A program made the translations under genes and the position numbers. A stretch of DNA of 40,291 nt, from assembly GCF_900176365.1 (NCBI RefSeq), contig NZ_FWXY01000032.1:1-40291 (forward strand). Direction: 5' to 3'. Position 1 is the stretch's first letter. Each line of letters opens with the position of its first letter. Positions 1 to 7,776 of this stretch are shown one piece after another. A model generated the notes under the pieces. The model saw nothing but the letters and a program-made list of their open reading frames with translations. It had not been told where the DNA came from and ran no database searches. This DNA is from Desulfocicer vacuolatum DSM 3385. GTDB taxonomy: Bacteria; Desulfobacterota; Desulfobacteria; Desulfobacterales; Desulfobacteraceae.

Positions 1-135
1 ATCAATGGTGATAATCCCTGAATTGGCAAATAGTTATGAGTAGTCTACATAATTCTTTTGCCAAAACAACACGAAAATAAGAGATAAGAATCTAAATGAA
101 CCAATTTGCATGTCTATGATTAATAGTGCTTCCAT
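1..135 (-). pseudogene. Remnant of isochorismatase-like cysteine hydrolase (5' part)
   Basis: A good ribosome binding site (AAGGGA, six bases before ATG at 135) leads into MEALLIIDMQIGSF, which matches the start of isochorismatase-family cysteine hydrolases, including the catalytic Asp in the D-x-Q motif. After that the reading frame is lost: plausible continuation is split among the other frames (ELCRLLIT in one, ANSGIITID in another) before the window edge. I read it as a frameshifted gene start. The family match rests on only 14 residues plus frame-shifted pieces, and the rest lies outside the window. Confidence 0.4.
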
Positions 136-261
136 AAATATTCCCTTCTGAGGCATTAAACGTTGAAATAACCTGCCGCGCCAATAGCCTTTTCGAAAAT
201 CGGCAAACGTTTTCACGGTCAGGCTTATTGCTTTATTAGCGCATACCCAAAATAATAATCC

Positions 262-489
262 TCAAGCATCTTCGATTTGAATATACTCCCACATTTCGTT
301 CTGATGCAACCACATTGGATCAGTATTTTGCCTGATGTATTCACCATTGTGGATGCTTTTTTGATTCGAACCTGTTTTCCATTCATGAATACCCACTTGT
401 ATTTTTTTTGTCTTTCTGCTTTAGCTTTTTTTCTGGCCGCGCTTTTATGCGGGAGTGAGTTTCTTTTTAGCTTTTCGCATGTACTTCAT
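262..489 (-). pseudogene. Small unknown protein gene broken by two frameshifts
   Basis: Three consecutive frames each carry a protein-like piece: MRKAKKKLTP, then KAERQKKYKWVFMNGKQV, then DPMWLHQNEMWEYIQIEDA with a stop at 262-264. Together they suggest a basic N-terminus followed by a Trp-rich acidic tail, about 72 residues in all, interrupted by two frameshifts. I do not recognise the family. It sits between two other degraded pieces, which supports decay. Sequencing errors in an AT-rich, A-run-rich stretch are an alternative explanation. Confidence 0.35.
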
Positions 490-507
490 GCTTCAACCAA
501 CAACATA

Positions 508-678
508 TTATGCGTATGGATGAATTATATTTGGTGGTAACGGTTTGACAGATCGCCATTCATTGGAAAAATGAGATGTTTGCCATAAATCAATATTTTT
601 TTGTAAACTCATCCACATATCGGGAGTAATACTCCAAAATTTTTGACAATGATCACTTTGTTCCTGAACTGCACCAAG
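508..678 (-). pseudogene. C-terminal fragment resembling a HigA-type antitoxin
   Basis: Directly after the stop codon of the sigma-54 activator, and in the same frame, an open stretch reads KFWSITPDMWMSLQKNIDLW and ends at 508-510. The pattern (s/t)P-x-x-W-x-x-L-Q-x-x-x-D-L resembles the segment that follows the helix-turn-helix of XRE/HigA addiction-module antidotes. No start codon, helix-turn-helix or toxin gene remains, so this is a 3' remnant. The assignment rests on the short motif only. Confidence 0.35.
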
Positions 679-2241
679 CTAATTTCCAGTTACTTCTCTT
701 CTTTTTCCAAACGTGATGCCAAGTTTACGCATGCGGTGCCTGAGTGTACTGGGGTTTACACCCAAACGGCAGGCAGCCCCATTTGGGCCATTGATTCTGT
801 TGTTACACAACAAAAGAACATTTTCGATATGATTCCGCATCACTTCATCCAGTGTTAGCACGTCTTGTTCGAAACTGGGGCATAGAGGATGGGATTGCCG
901 ATGCGGCCTGCCTATACCATCAAAAATTAGTCCTCCATCAGGAGTGCCGGCTAAGGCGTGTATAAGGGCTCTCTCAACTGAATTTTCCAACTCCCTCACA
1001 TTCCCGGGCCAATCATGTTCTATTAGCTTTTTCATTTGAATCAACGAGATCGTCGGATGGACTGGAATTCTAATTTCTTGACATTTCTTTTGGATGAAGT
1101 GCTTAACCAGATCTGGGATATCAGCTTTTCGATGTCGCAACGGCGGAATCGTTATTGGAAACACGTTGAGCCGGAACCACAAATCTTCTCTAAAAGATTT
1201 TTCAAGGACCATCTGTTGCAGGTCCCTGTGTGTGGCGGAGATGATGCGAATATCCACCTTGATTGGGTCCCTGCCTCCCACCCGTTCGATGGTTTTGTCC
1301 TGCATTACACGTAAAAGCCGTGTTTGTGCAGAAAGGGGAAGATCACCAATTTCATCGAGAAAAATCGTGCCGCCATGAGCCCTCTCAAATCGGCCTCTAC
1401 GGGCTGTTCCGGCACCAGTGTAAGCCCCCTTTTCATGACCGAAGAGTTCACTGTCAATCAGGTTTTCGGGTAATGCTCCACAATTGACCTTTATAAATGG
1501 ACCGCTGTGCCGTAGCGAAGAATAGTGAATTGCGTTGGCAATAACCTCTTTTCCCACGCCGGTTTCCCCCAAGAGCAACACATGGCTATTCAATGGGGCC
1601 ACTTGTCGAACCATTTCCATGATGGGTTTTAGTCCATCCTCTTCACCAATAATTTCTGTCCCTGCAATCTGGCGCAACTCGCTGGCCAGATAGCGGTAGT
1701 CATCGGATAGCTTCTTTTGCAGGCGCAGGACTCCCTGGTGCTTTAAGATGTTTGCAATGGCAATGGCAAAAGGATCGTGCAGGAGTTCCAGCAAATGAGC
1801 GTGTTCTTTGCAAAATAAGTCTCGCCCCTGTGCTGAAATCACAAGTTCACCACACCTTTTACCGGCTACTTGCAGGTGTAGCAGCAAAAAGCAAAGGGGG
1901 GATTGTTTTGCTTTCAGTTCAAACTGTTTTGCCACCGGCTGCATTTCTGATCGGTTAATCATGCTAACCACCGGGCCATAATGACCCTTTTCAACGAATA
2001 GTGCGGCTTCTTTGGACAACTTGACCGGATAATACGATGGCGTTTCAGAATAGAAACTTGCAGAAGCGATATTGCTAAGTACCCGGTTTTCCGGATCATA
2101 TGTGTTTAAATCCAGGGTTTGAGCGGGCATGAAATTTTCAAGATACTTGCGAATGTCTGTCAGCATGTTTTTTGCGTCCAAGTTACCGCAAATTCGTTTG
2201 GACGCTTGGTGGAAGAACTCCTTGTCACTAATGGTCACCAC
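679..2241 (-). CDS. Sigma-54-dependent transcriptional activator with N-terminal GAF-like domain
   Basis: This 520-residue bacterial enhancer-binding protein would activate RNA polymerase-sigma54 by ATP hydrolysis. Residues about 20-170 form a GAF-like sensor region rather than a receiver, so activity probably responds to a ligand and not to a kinase. The AAA+ domain has Walker A GETGVGKE at 225-232, the sigma-54 contact loop GAYTGA at 272-277 (Tyr replacing the usual Phe) and Walker B GTIFLDEIGD at 291-300. A Fis-type helix-turn-helix (RLGVNPSTLRHRMRKLGI) closes the protein. The start is GTG at 2241 or 2238, just after GGGGGA. It is divergent from the Tsx-like gene, which carries a sigma-54 promoter, so that gene is the likely target. 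Confidence 0.93.
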   Translation of the reverse strand: MVTISDKEFFHQASKRICGNLDAKNMLTDIRKYLENFMPAQTLDLNTYDPENRVLSNIASASFYSETPSYYPVKLSKEAALFVEKGHYGPVVSMINRSEMQPVAKQFELKAKQSPLCFLLLHLQVAGKRCGELVISAQGRDLFCKEHAHLLELLHDPFAIAIANILKHQGVLRLQKKLSDDYRYLASELRQIAGTEIIGEEDGLKPIMEMVRQVAPLNSHVLLLGETGVGKEVIANAIHYSSLRHSGPFIKVNCGALPENLIDSELFGHEKGAYTGAGTARRGRFERAHGGTIFLDEIGDLPLSAQTRLLRVMQDKTIERVGGRDPIKVDIRIISATHRDLQQMVLEKSFREDLWFRLNVFPITIPPLRHRKADIPDLVKHFIQKKCQEIRIPVHPTISLIQMKKLIEHDWPGNVRELENSVERALIHALAGTPDGGLIFDGIGRPHRQSHPLCPSFEQDVLTLDEVMRNHIENVLLLCNNRINGPNGAACRLGVNPSTLRHRMRKLGITFGKRREVTGN

Positions 2242-2288
2242 TTTCCCCCTGATATCTGTCGCATGTGATGTAAAATGGAAAAACTATC

Positions 2289-2325
2289 GTATATGACAAA
2301 AAACCTTGGCACATATGGTAAAATT
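2289..2325. promoter_or_regulatory. Possible upstream activator sites (near-direct repeat)
   Basis: Two similar blocks, GTATATGACAAAA and ACATATGGTAAAA, lie about 23 bp apart and roughly 55-85 bp upstream of the sigma-54 promoter at 2373. Position and repetition suit an enhancer-binding site for the divergently encoded activator. This is inference from position and similarity only; the region is AT-rich and the match could be chance. Confidence 0.25.
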
Positions 2326-2372
2326 TATCAAATGTTTTTTTCAACCCACTTGAATTAATAGCAAAAACTTTA

Positions 2373-2387
2373 TGGCGTGTATCTTGC
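2373..2387 (+). promoter_or_regulatory. Sigma-54 (-24/-12) promoter of the Tsx-like gene
   Basis: TGGCGTGTATCTTGC matches the consensus TGGCAC-N5-TTGC with the invariant GG and GC exactly ten bases apart. It faces the Tsx-like gene, predicting a transcription start near 2399 and a leader of about 260 nt. The leader contains a perfect hairpin with 7-bp arms (GCCACGC/GCGTGGC, 2590-2606) about 50 nt before the start codon. The divergent neighbour is a sigma-54 activator, which strengthens the call. Confidence 0.65.
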
Positions 2388-2656
2388 TTTACCGTATTTG
2401 AATCGACTGGTAACAGCGCTCCTTTCGGGCTTGTTTTAGAATTAACCGTCAATTATGGGACGCAAAAAAAAAAAGAGGAAAGTAAATGATGGATGGCCAA
2501 CAAATAGAGACATAGTGGAAAATATCACACCCCAAGATTTTGGGCACACGCACCCAGTATGTGGGGTAAAGATTTCCATCACAAAGTACGCCACGCTGGG
2601 CGTGGCATCCACATCGAATCGTTAAGCACAATGGAGGAATCACGGAGGTAATCTAA

Positions 2657-3445
2657 ATGAGTAAGTATCTTGTATGGTTTCTGGCCATTATCGTTTTTGA
2701 GCATTTTGTTAGTATAGGGATTGGGTGCGCTGAGGATCAAGCGAAACAGTTTTGGTGGTCTAACATCTCTTATCAATATGACACAGAAAGAGAATACATT
2801 ACATTGACGCCTGAATTTGAAACCAACGATTTGCCATTTGATCTGGAGCTTTATGGGTTCGTTGATTTTACTGGTGCCCATGGCCACCATGAAACCAATC
2901 TGAAAAACCATTGCGGAAGCTTAGACCTATTCAAGCCTTTGAACACATTCGGTATTGCCGAAGATAACATTGTTCTGCAAATGTTTGATGTGGCCATGGA
3001 ATATAATATAGCAACCTTTACGGATGATCGTTGTTATTTCGGTTTCCGTTGGCGAGGTACCAGAACTTTTGGAGGTATAAGCAAGTTCCTTAATAGAATC
3101 CATGCTACTTTTGACATCACCGTCTTTCTGGCTCGCACGGATGGTCGGCAAGGACACAACTGGTGGATGATTTCTCCTTACCTAAAAATTCCATTTAATA
3201 TCGGGAGGATAAGCTGCTTTTCCAGTACATGGTGTGACATAGACTTTGATAACCCATTGAATGAATACCGCCATGACAGCATTTCAGGACAAAGCATGCT
3301 CGGAGTCAATATTTGGAAACAACTATATGCCTTTTGCGAGGTTAAATACGAAGATTTTCAGGAACCTTTTGATGATGCCTTTGGGATGGGTTTTGGCCTC
3401 ATGTGGCAGTGGTACTTTGAAAAACCAGAATCTGTAATAAGATAA
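2657..3445 (+). CDS. Tsx-like outer-membrane channel protein
   Basis: This 262-residue protein begins with a signal peptide (about residues 1-25, hydrophobic core LVWFLAIIVF) and continues with alternating polar and aromatic segments typical of an outer-membrane beta-barrel. The opening WWSNISYQYD, the GFVDFTGAHG region and the closing GMGFGLMWQWYF with a terminal aromatic strand resemble the nucleoside-specific channel family (Tsx/OmpK type, usually 250-290 residues). It would form a narrow pore for small solutes. The start has a strong site (GGAGGT, seven bases upstream). No inner-membrane transporter is adjacent, so the solute is unknown. Expression is predicted to be sigma-54 dependent. 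Confidence 0.75.
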   Translation: MSKYLVWFLAIIVFEHFVSIGIGCAEDQAKQFWWSNISYQYDTEREYITLTPEFETNDLPFDLELYGFVDFTGAHGHHETNLKNHCGSLDLFKPLNTFGIAEDNIVLQMFDVAMEYNIATFTDDRCYFGFRWRGTRTFGGISKFLNRIHATFDITVFLARTDGRQGHNWWMISPYLKIPFNIGRISCFSSTWCDIDFDNPLNEYRHDSISGQSMLGVNIWKQLYAFCEVKYEDFQEPFDDAFGMGFGLMWQWYFEKPESVIR

Positions 3446-3540
3446 GGATAAAAACTCCAGAAAAGTTTTCAATGCCCTTGTCACCCATAGGCAAATCTAT
3501 CTATCTGTGCCTGGAAAGTGATAAACACATATTTAAATCT

Positions 3541-3723
3541 CTCAACTTTCGGTGTTCGCATTTCGTGGTGGGGTCAGGCTTTCGTTATTGACATTATCGA
3601 GGCTTTTTTCGTTGGCAAAGGCCTTGGTCGATAACATCAATAACAAAAGCCTGACCCCGTCGGCACACTGAGCCCATCGGTACATTTAAAAATGCTGGCT
3701 TTGAAATGAAGCCCGAAAGTTGA
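3541..3723. mobile_element. MITE-like hairpin element, family A, copy 1
   Basis: This 183-bp element has terminal inverted repeats TCAACTTTCGG/CCGAAAGTTGA and a long internal palindrome (GGGGTCAGGCTTTCGTTATT region at 3571 against its complement ending near 3659). Imperfect 8-bp direct repeats TTAAATCT/GTAAATCT flank it (7 of 8 identical), as expected for a target-site duplication. It has no credible coding capacity. A near-identical copy lies at 14088-14271. It fills the gap between the Tsx-like and MATE genes, where its hairpin could act on convergent transcripts. Confidence 0.75.
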
Positions 3724-3815
3724 GTAAATCTGCTATCCACCATGGGTTTGGGATCAGCCGGTGGCTGTGGTGTGTCATGGATGGTGGTCTCTCCCGGGTG
3801 TTAGAAAAATTGGCA

Positions 3816-5228
3816 TTAAGCCAGCCCCTTCCGGTACTTTTTTTTGATGTGCTTGCTGCTGACCCTGCAAAGGCGTGATAAAAGCAACACACCGGAAATG
3901 GTGAGGCCTGCGATGAGGCTCAGCCAGAACCCCTTTGCTCCCAATGCCGGCACCACAAGGTCGGTCATGGCAAGGACATAGCCCAAAGGAAGGGTGATGA
4001 CCCAGTAGGCTATAAAGGTTAAAAGCAGGGTCACGTTGGCATCCTTGTATCCCCGGAGCGCTCCCTGGCAGGTGGTCATAATGGCGTCCGAGACCTGGTA
4101 AAGGGCAGCTATCTGCAAGAGTGATACGGCAATGACGGATACCACGGGATCCGTGGTGTAGATGGCCACGATTTCATGGGAAAAGAGCCGGGTGAAGGTG
4201 AGGGTCAAAAGGGAAATCCCCAGGGCCAGGGCACAGCCCATTAAACAGGAAAACCGGGCCGCTTCAGGATCTTTCCGACCGATGGCGTGTCCCGCCCGGA
4301 TGGTGATGGACATGCCGATGCTCAAGGGGAAGGCAAAGACAAGGCCTGAATAGTTGAGGGTGATCTGGTGCCCGCCCACGATTATTGCTCCCAGCACACC
4401 TATAAACAGGGTGATGCAGGCAAAGATACTGCACTCCATGAAGATGGTGCCGCCAATGGGAAGCCCCAGTTTAAGGATTTCCATGATTCCTTTTGCCGAG
4501 GGAAGCGACAGGGTTGAAAAAACCTGGGCTTTTCGGCACTGTTTGTTCACCAGGCTGTAGACAAGGATGCAGAAAAAAAAGAGCCAGAAAGTCAGCCCGC
4601 TTGCATAGCCGCACCCGGCTCCGCCAAGCTCAGGGAATCCCCATTTTCCGTGGATGAGGATGTCATTCGCCACATAGTTGAAGCCAACGGTGATGACAGA
4701 GATAATCATCTGTGGTTTTGTGTCACCAAGGCCCTCCACATAGGATTTGAGGACAAAATAACCGGCTGCAGCCGGTAATCCCAAAGAGAGCCCGACAAGG
4801 TAGCCCTTGGCAATAGCTATCACCTCACTGTCAAGTTTCATCATTTCAAGAACGGTGTCCATGTGCCAGAACACGGCAAAGAGGAGGGCGGCGATCAGGA
4901 TGCCCAGCCAGAGAGCCTGCCTCACCTTGGGACCGATCTCTTTCAGATGTCCGGCTCCCGTGAGCTGGGCCGTGATCGGGGTGACCGCCATCATCACTCC
5001 GCTCAGGCCAATGATACAGGGAAATCCGATGCTTGAGCCCACAGCCGCTCCGGCCAGGGCGTTGTTGCTGTAATGGCCGGCCATCATGGTATCGATGAAT
5101 CCCACGGCGGAAACGCCGAGCTGGGTCACCAGTATGGGAAGGGCAAGTTTTATGATCGCTGCAAGCTCTTCCAGGTAATGGTGCCTGCAGGAAAGGGGTT
5201 TTGCTATGGGGTGGGTCAGAATTGTCAT
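3816..5228 (-). CDS. MATE family multidrug/Na+ efflux transporter
   Basis: This 470-residue integral inner-membrane protein has about twelve hydrophobic segments in two similar halves, the usual MATE size and topology. N-terminal family features are LALPILVTQLGVSAVGFIDT followed by MMAGHYSNNALAGAAVGSS, resembling the NorM-type TM1 region with its D-T-x-M-x-G-x-x-S pattern. Proteins of this group export cationic drugs or metabolites in exchange for Na+ or H+. The start at 5228 has only a weak ribosome binding site (GCGAG). The gene stands alone, with MITE A downstream and a 630-bp non-coding region upstream. Confidence 0.93.
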   Translation of the reverse strand: MTILTHPIAKPLSCRHHYLEELAAIIKLALPILVTQLGVSAVGFIDTMMAGHYSNNALAGAAVGSSIGFPCIIGLSGVMMAVTPITAQLTGAGHLKEIGPKVRQALWLGILIAALLFAVFWHMDTVLEMMKLDSEVIAIAKGYLVGLSLGLPAAAGYFVLKSYVEGLGDTKPQMIISVITVGFNYVANDILIHGKWGFPELGGAGCGYASGLTFWLFFFCILVYSLVNKQCRKAQVFSTLSLPSAKGIMEILKLGLPIGGTIFMECSIFACITLFIGVLGAIIVGGHQITLNYSGLVFAFPLSIGMSITIRAGHAIGRKDPEAARFSCLMGCALALGISLLTLTFTRLFSHEIVAIYTTDPVVSVIAVSLLQIAALYQVSDAIMTTCQGALRGYKDANVTLLLTFIAYWVITLPLGYVLAMTDLVVPALGAKGFWLSLIAGLTISGVLLLSRLCRVSSKHIKKKYRKGLA

Positions 5229-5856
5229 GGGTTACTCGCTTTAGGGCCTCATGATGCCGGTTTTAAAAAAATGGCGCAAGGGAGGCAAATGTTAAAATAC
5301 GTTGAATACGTTGTGCTCGTGGAGAATCCGGTTTGATCAAAGGATTCCCGGATCATGTTGACACCGATCCAGAAGAGAAGTCCACTTAATTATCAAATAT
5401 CATAAAAAACAGCAATAAAATTCGCCATCCTGAAATGGCCCAAGAGTCCAGGGAGATCCGTCTTGCATGCATTGACTTTTTGGCATGTTTCATTTTTCAG
5501 TTTACACTTTTCAGACAGATGTACCCATTTCCCGGGAAAACTTGATGAAAAAGTGTAAACTACTTTTGAAGCTGTATGAAAGATGCCGACTTTTTTTGCA
5601 ATAATTCACGGCAGGACCCGGGATACCACGGATACGGGGGTGCTACTGGAAACAGTGGGTGAAAAATTCAAAATCAACAAATCTACTTAAATGCTTATGA
5701 TTCACAAACTCCAAGAAATGAGCCATAAAAAAATTTTATCTGAAAACGAATTAACAGGAATCCTTTGAAAAGAAAAAAAAGGATGTTATGATTTCATCAT
5801 TTTTTTAAGACTTGCCGATTTTTCAAAAATGAAACCTGATTTTTAGGTCATAGGAT
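5229..5856. other. Non-coding region with inverted repeat and two doubtful mini-ORFs
   Basis: This stretch separates divergent genes (MATE leftward, EEP protein rightward) and should hold both promoters, but no clear -35/-10 pair stands out. It contains an inverted repeat (5499-5561, listed separately). A 15-codon ORF (5289-5336, plus) follows the good ribosome binding site GGGAGG, and a 35-codon ORF (5583-5690, plus) has no convincing binding site. I recognise neither and do not claim them as genes; they may be relics. Confidence 0.5.
5499..5561. repeat. Inverted repeat, 13-bp perfect arms
   Basis: AGTTTACACTTTT at 5499-5511 and its exact complement at 5549-5561 are separated by 37 bp. The arms are too far apart for a terminator and lack a T-run. 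They could be paired operator half-sites, or the ends of a very small element. Confidence 0.55.
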
Positions 5857-6699
5857 ATGAGCCTGATCACAAAAAAGAGTGGAAAAAACAAAATGGTGAA
5901 TGACATAGCATTTCATGACAAAAAAGCCATCAAAATGGATGTGGCGGTTTCTCCAGAGTTAACCATAATGACCATGAACATGAGATTTGGTCTGGCCCGG
6001 GATGGAAACAACGGTTGGCTTTATAGAAAGAGCCTTATTAAAAAACTGTTAAAGCAATACCCGGCTGATATCATTGGATTTCAGGAGCTCAACCATTTTC
6101 AGATGGGATTTTTACAACGCCGGCTCAAGGCCCATGGTTTTATCGGATGGTACAATCCAGGGGTGCCATGGTGGCAAAGCAACAGCATATTTTTTTGCAC
6201 CGACATTTGCTGTCTACAAAAAAAACACTATTTTCTCAGCCACACTCCGGATGTTCAGTCAAAACTGCCCGGAAGCAAATGGCCCCGCCAGTGTGTGATG
6301 GGACTTTTTCAGATCCGGGATCACCGGGTGATCATGGCCAACACCCACTTTGATTTTGAAGAATCAGTGCAGGACGAAAGTGCCCGGCTGGTGCTTTCTT
6401 TTCTGGATGATTTTCCCCCAAAGACACCGGTGATCATCACAGGCGATTTTAATGCAGCCCCGGGCAGTGCCGCATATCAAAGGTTTCAATCAGCCGGGTT
6501 TTCCGAAGTGTTTGCCAACCATTATAAAACAACCTTCCATGATTTCAAAGGCCATGACACCGGACGACACATTGACTGGATTTTGTATCGCGGCCCGTTG
6601 ACAGTAAGCGATAAAAAGATCATCATGGATACCTTTGACAATCGGTTTCCATCGGATCACTATCCAGTGACGGCCCGGTTTCAGCTGGAACACCCATAG
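5857..6699 (+). CDS. Endonuclease/exonuclease/phosphatase (EEP) family hydrolase
   Basis: This 280-residue protein carries the metal-dependent EEP phosphodiesterase core. Visible conserved positions are Asn41 (MNMRFG), Glu77 (GFQEL, metal ligand), N162-T-H164 (NTHFDF), D197 and N199 (ITGDFNAAPGS), D240 (HIDWILYRG) and S266-D-H268 (SDHYPVTARF, catalytic His). The full catalytic set is present, so it is probably active. Family members cleave DNA, nucleotides, sphingolipids or inositol phosphates; I cannot tell which here. There is no signal peptide, so it is probably cytoplasmic. ATG at 5893 is an alternative start because the first residues are poorly conserved in character. It converges on the GntR gene with a 6-bp gap. 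Confidence 0.88.
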   Translation: MSLITKKSGKNKMVNDIAFHDKKAIKMDVAVSPELTIMTMNMRFGLARDGNNGWLYRKSLIKKLLKQYPADIIGFQELNHFQMGFLQRRLKAHGFIGWYNPGVPWWQSNSIFFCTDICCLQKKHYFLSHTPDVQSKLPGSKWPRQCVMGLFQIRDHRVIMANTHFDFEESVQDESARLVLSFLDDFPPKTPVIITGDFNAAPGSAAYQRFQSAGFSEVFANHYKTTFHDFKGHDTGRHIDWILYRGPLTVSDKKIIMDTFDNRFPSDHYPVTARFQLEHP

Positions 6700-6705
6700 C
6701 ATTTT

Positions 6706-7443
6706 TCACTCATCAATTTCCACAAAATCAGAGCTTTCAAGCCGGGGGGTAAAGGTATCCATAAAAGCCATCTCCCCCCTCATGTAAAATTCAACATAGG
6801 TCACCGGCTCTTCGGCTGAATAAAGAACCCGCTGGATACGAAACACAGGATACCCGGGGTCCACCTTAAAAAGCGGTGCCATCTCCTGATCCAGCACAAT
6901 GGCTGTCATGCTTTGACTGGCCCTGTTAATGGGAATATCATACTTGTTGATCAGAAGATCATGGATGGAACGTTCCTGGAGATTTTCCCAGAGCATACCG
7001 GCATACTTGTCCGCACGCAGATATCGAATGGCATATCGCACCGGCTTATTGTCAAAAAACCAGAGCTGACGAATGATCACCACTTTTCCGTCATGGGCCA
7101 GCATCTTATCGACATTTTCCGGGGGATCAATGATCCTGGCATCCAAGATTTCAGAAGTCAGTTCAACATGAAGATCCTCAGCCCATTTTTTAAAGGGACG
7201 AATCCAGAAAAATCCCGATGTATAATGGTTGTTTTTTTTAACAAAGGAGCCCTTGCCGGGAATGCGCTCCAGCAATCCCTGCTCATGGAGTTGATCAAAG
7301 GCCTTGCGGGCTGTCATGCGACTTACCCCAAACTGTTTTGCCAGCTGATTTTCCGATGGAATGGCATGGGTAAATTTTTTGGAATGAATACCCTGGATGA
7401 TATAGTCCTTTATTTTCTCATATTTGGGATATTTTTTCTTCAT
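6706..7443 (-). CDS. GntR-family transcriptional regulator, HutC subfamily (UTRA domain)
   Basis: This 245-residue regulator has an N-terminal winged helix (residues about 5-70, with ENQLAKQFGVSRMTARKAFD as recognition region and GKGSFV wing) and a C-terminal UTRA ligand-binding domain (about 90-235), the layout of the HutC subfamily. That subfamily is known to bind GT-N-TA-N-AC. The motif TGTATATACAA, which contains this core, occurs upstream of the divergent RACo-like gene, the ABC permease gene and the FAD oxidoreductase gene. I infer that this protein represses those three units and responds to the imported substrate or a product. The start has an adequate site (GAAGAGATGAA). Confidence 0.92.
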   Translation of the reverse strand: MKKKYPKYEKIKDYIIQGIHSKKFTHAIPSENQLAKQFGVSRMTARKAFDQLHEQGLLERIPGKGSFVKKNNHYTSGFFWIRPFKKWAEDLHVELTSEILDARIIDPPENVDKMLAHDGKVVIIRQLWFFDNKPVRYAIRYLRADKYAGMLWENLQERSIHDLLINKYDIPINRASQSMTAIVLDQEMAPLFKVDPGYPVFRIQRVLYSAEEPVTYVEFYMRGEMAFMDTFTPRLESSDFVEIDE

Positions 7444-7481
7444 TTCATCTCTTCAGGTTCAAATGGTTGTGTTCAAGAAAA

Positions 7482-7560
7482 GGGCAAATATTCGAGTTGG
7501 TTCTGTAAATGCTTGGCCGGTGCCCCATATTTTCCTGTTTGGGACTGCGCAGCATACCAT
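7482..7560 (-). repeat. Dispersed repeat family G, copy 1
   Basis: Read on the minus strand, this stretch contains ATGGTATGC, CGCAGTCCC and GGCCAAGCATTTACA in the same order and spacing as the plus-strand copy at 35720-35797. Shorter, more diverged relatives lie at 32761-32815 and 32866-32905. It lies between the GntR gene and the operator of the RACo-like gene, so the divergent region was probably shorter before it arrived. The apparent ORF across it has no coding character. Confidence 0.5.
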
Positions 7561-7695
7561 TGCCAAGGGTGAGCAGGCCCAAATGAGTGAAGACGGGGTG
7601 CCGGCCGGATATTTACGGTGCGGGCACATCCAGCGGAACAAGGCTTGCAATCAGTAGATATGACATTGTTAGTTCATAAAGTCGAGATTTTTTTC

Positions 7696-7744
7696 TTGAC
7701 ACCGCCGGGAAATGATTTTAGGCTCAGCAAATCTGTATATACAA
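7696..7744 (+). promoter_or_regulatory. Promoter and GntR operator of the RACo-like gene (site 1)
   Basis: TTGACA at 7696-7701 and a weak -10 TAGGCT at 7719-7724 have 17-bp spacing. TGTATATACAA follows at 7734-7744, beginning nine bases past the -10, where a bound repressor would block transcription start. Its core GTATATAC fits the HutC-subfamily operator GT-N-TA-N-AC. The same 11-mer occurs at the two other promoters of this block. Confidence 0.65.
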
Positions 7745-7776
7745 TTCAAAAAACAGGGTCAAAAGGCGGTTCTCCC

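Noticed and set aside
277-540. Rightward hydrophobic 87-codon frame near the left edge
   Set aside because: It begins with a non-ATG codon, has no binding site, and lies opposite better protein-like pieces on the minus strand.
2306-2320. A second sigma-54 promoter at TTGGCACATATGGTAAA
   Set aside because: The -24 half is perfect but the -12 half lacks the GC at the required spacing.
2455-2625. 56-codon open frame in the leader of the Tsx-like gene
   Set aside because: It lacks a ribosome binding site, starts with a run of Lys codons from an A-tract and spans the leader hairpin; the composition is not protein-like.
7459-7650. Leftward 63-codon frame upstream of the GntR gene
   Set aside because: It crosses repeat G; the related copy at 35.7 kb does not keep the frame.
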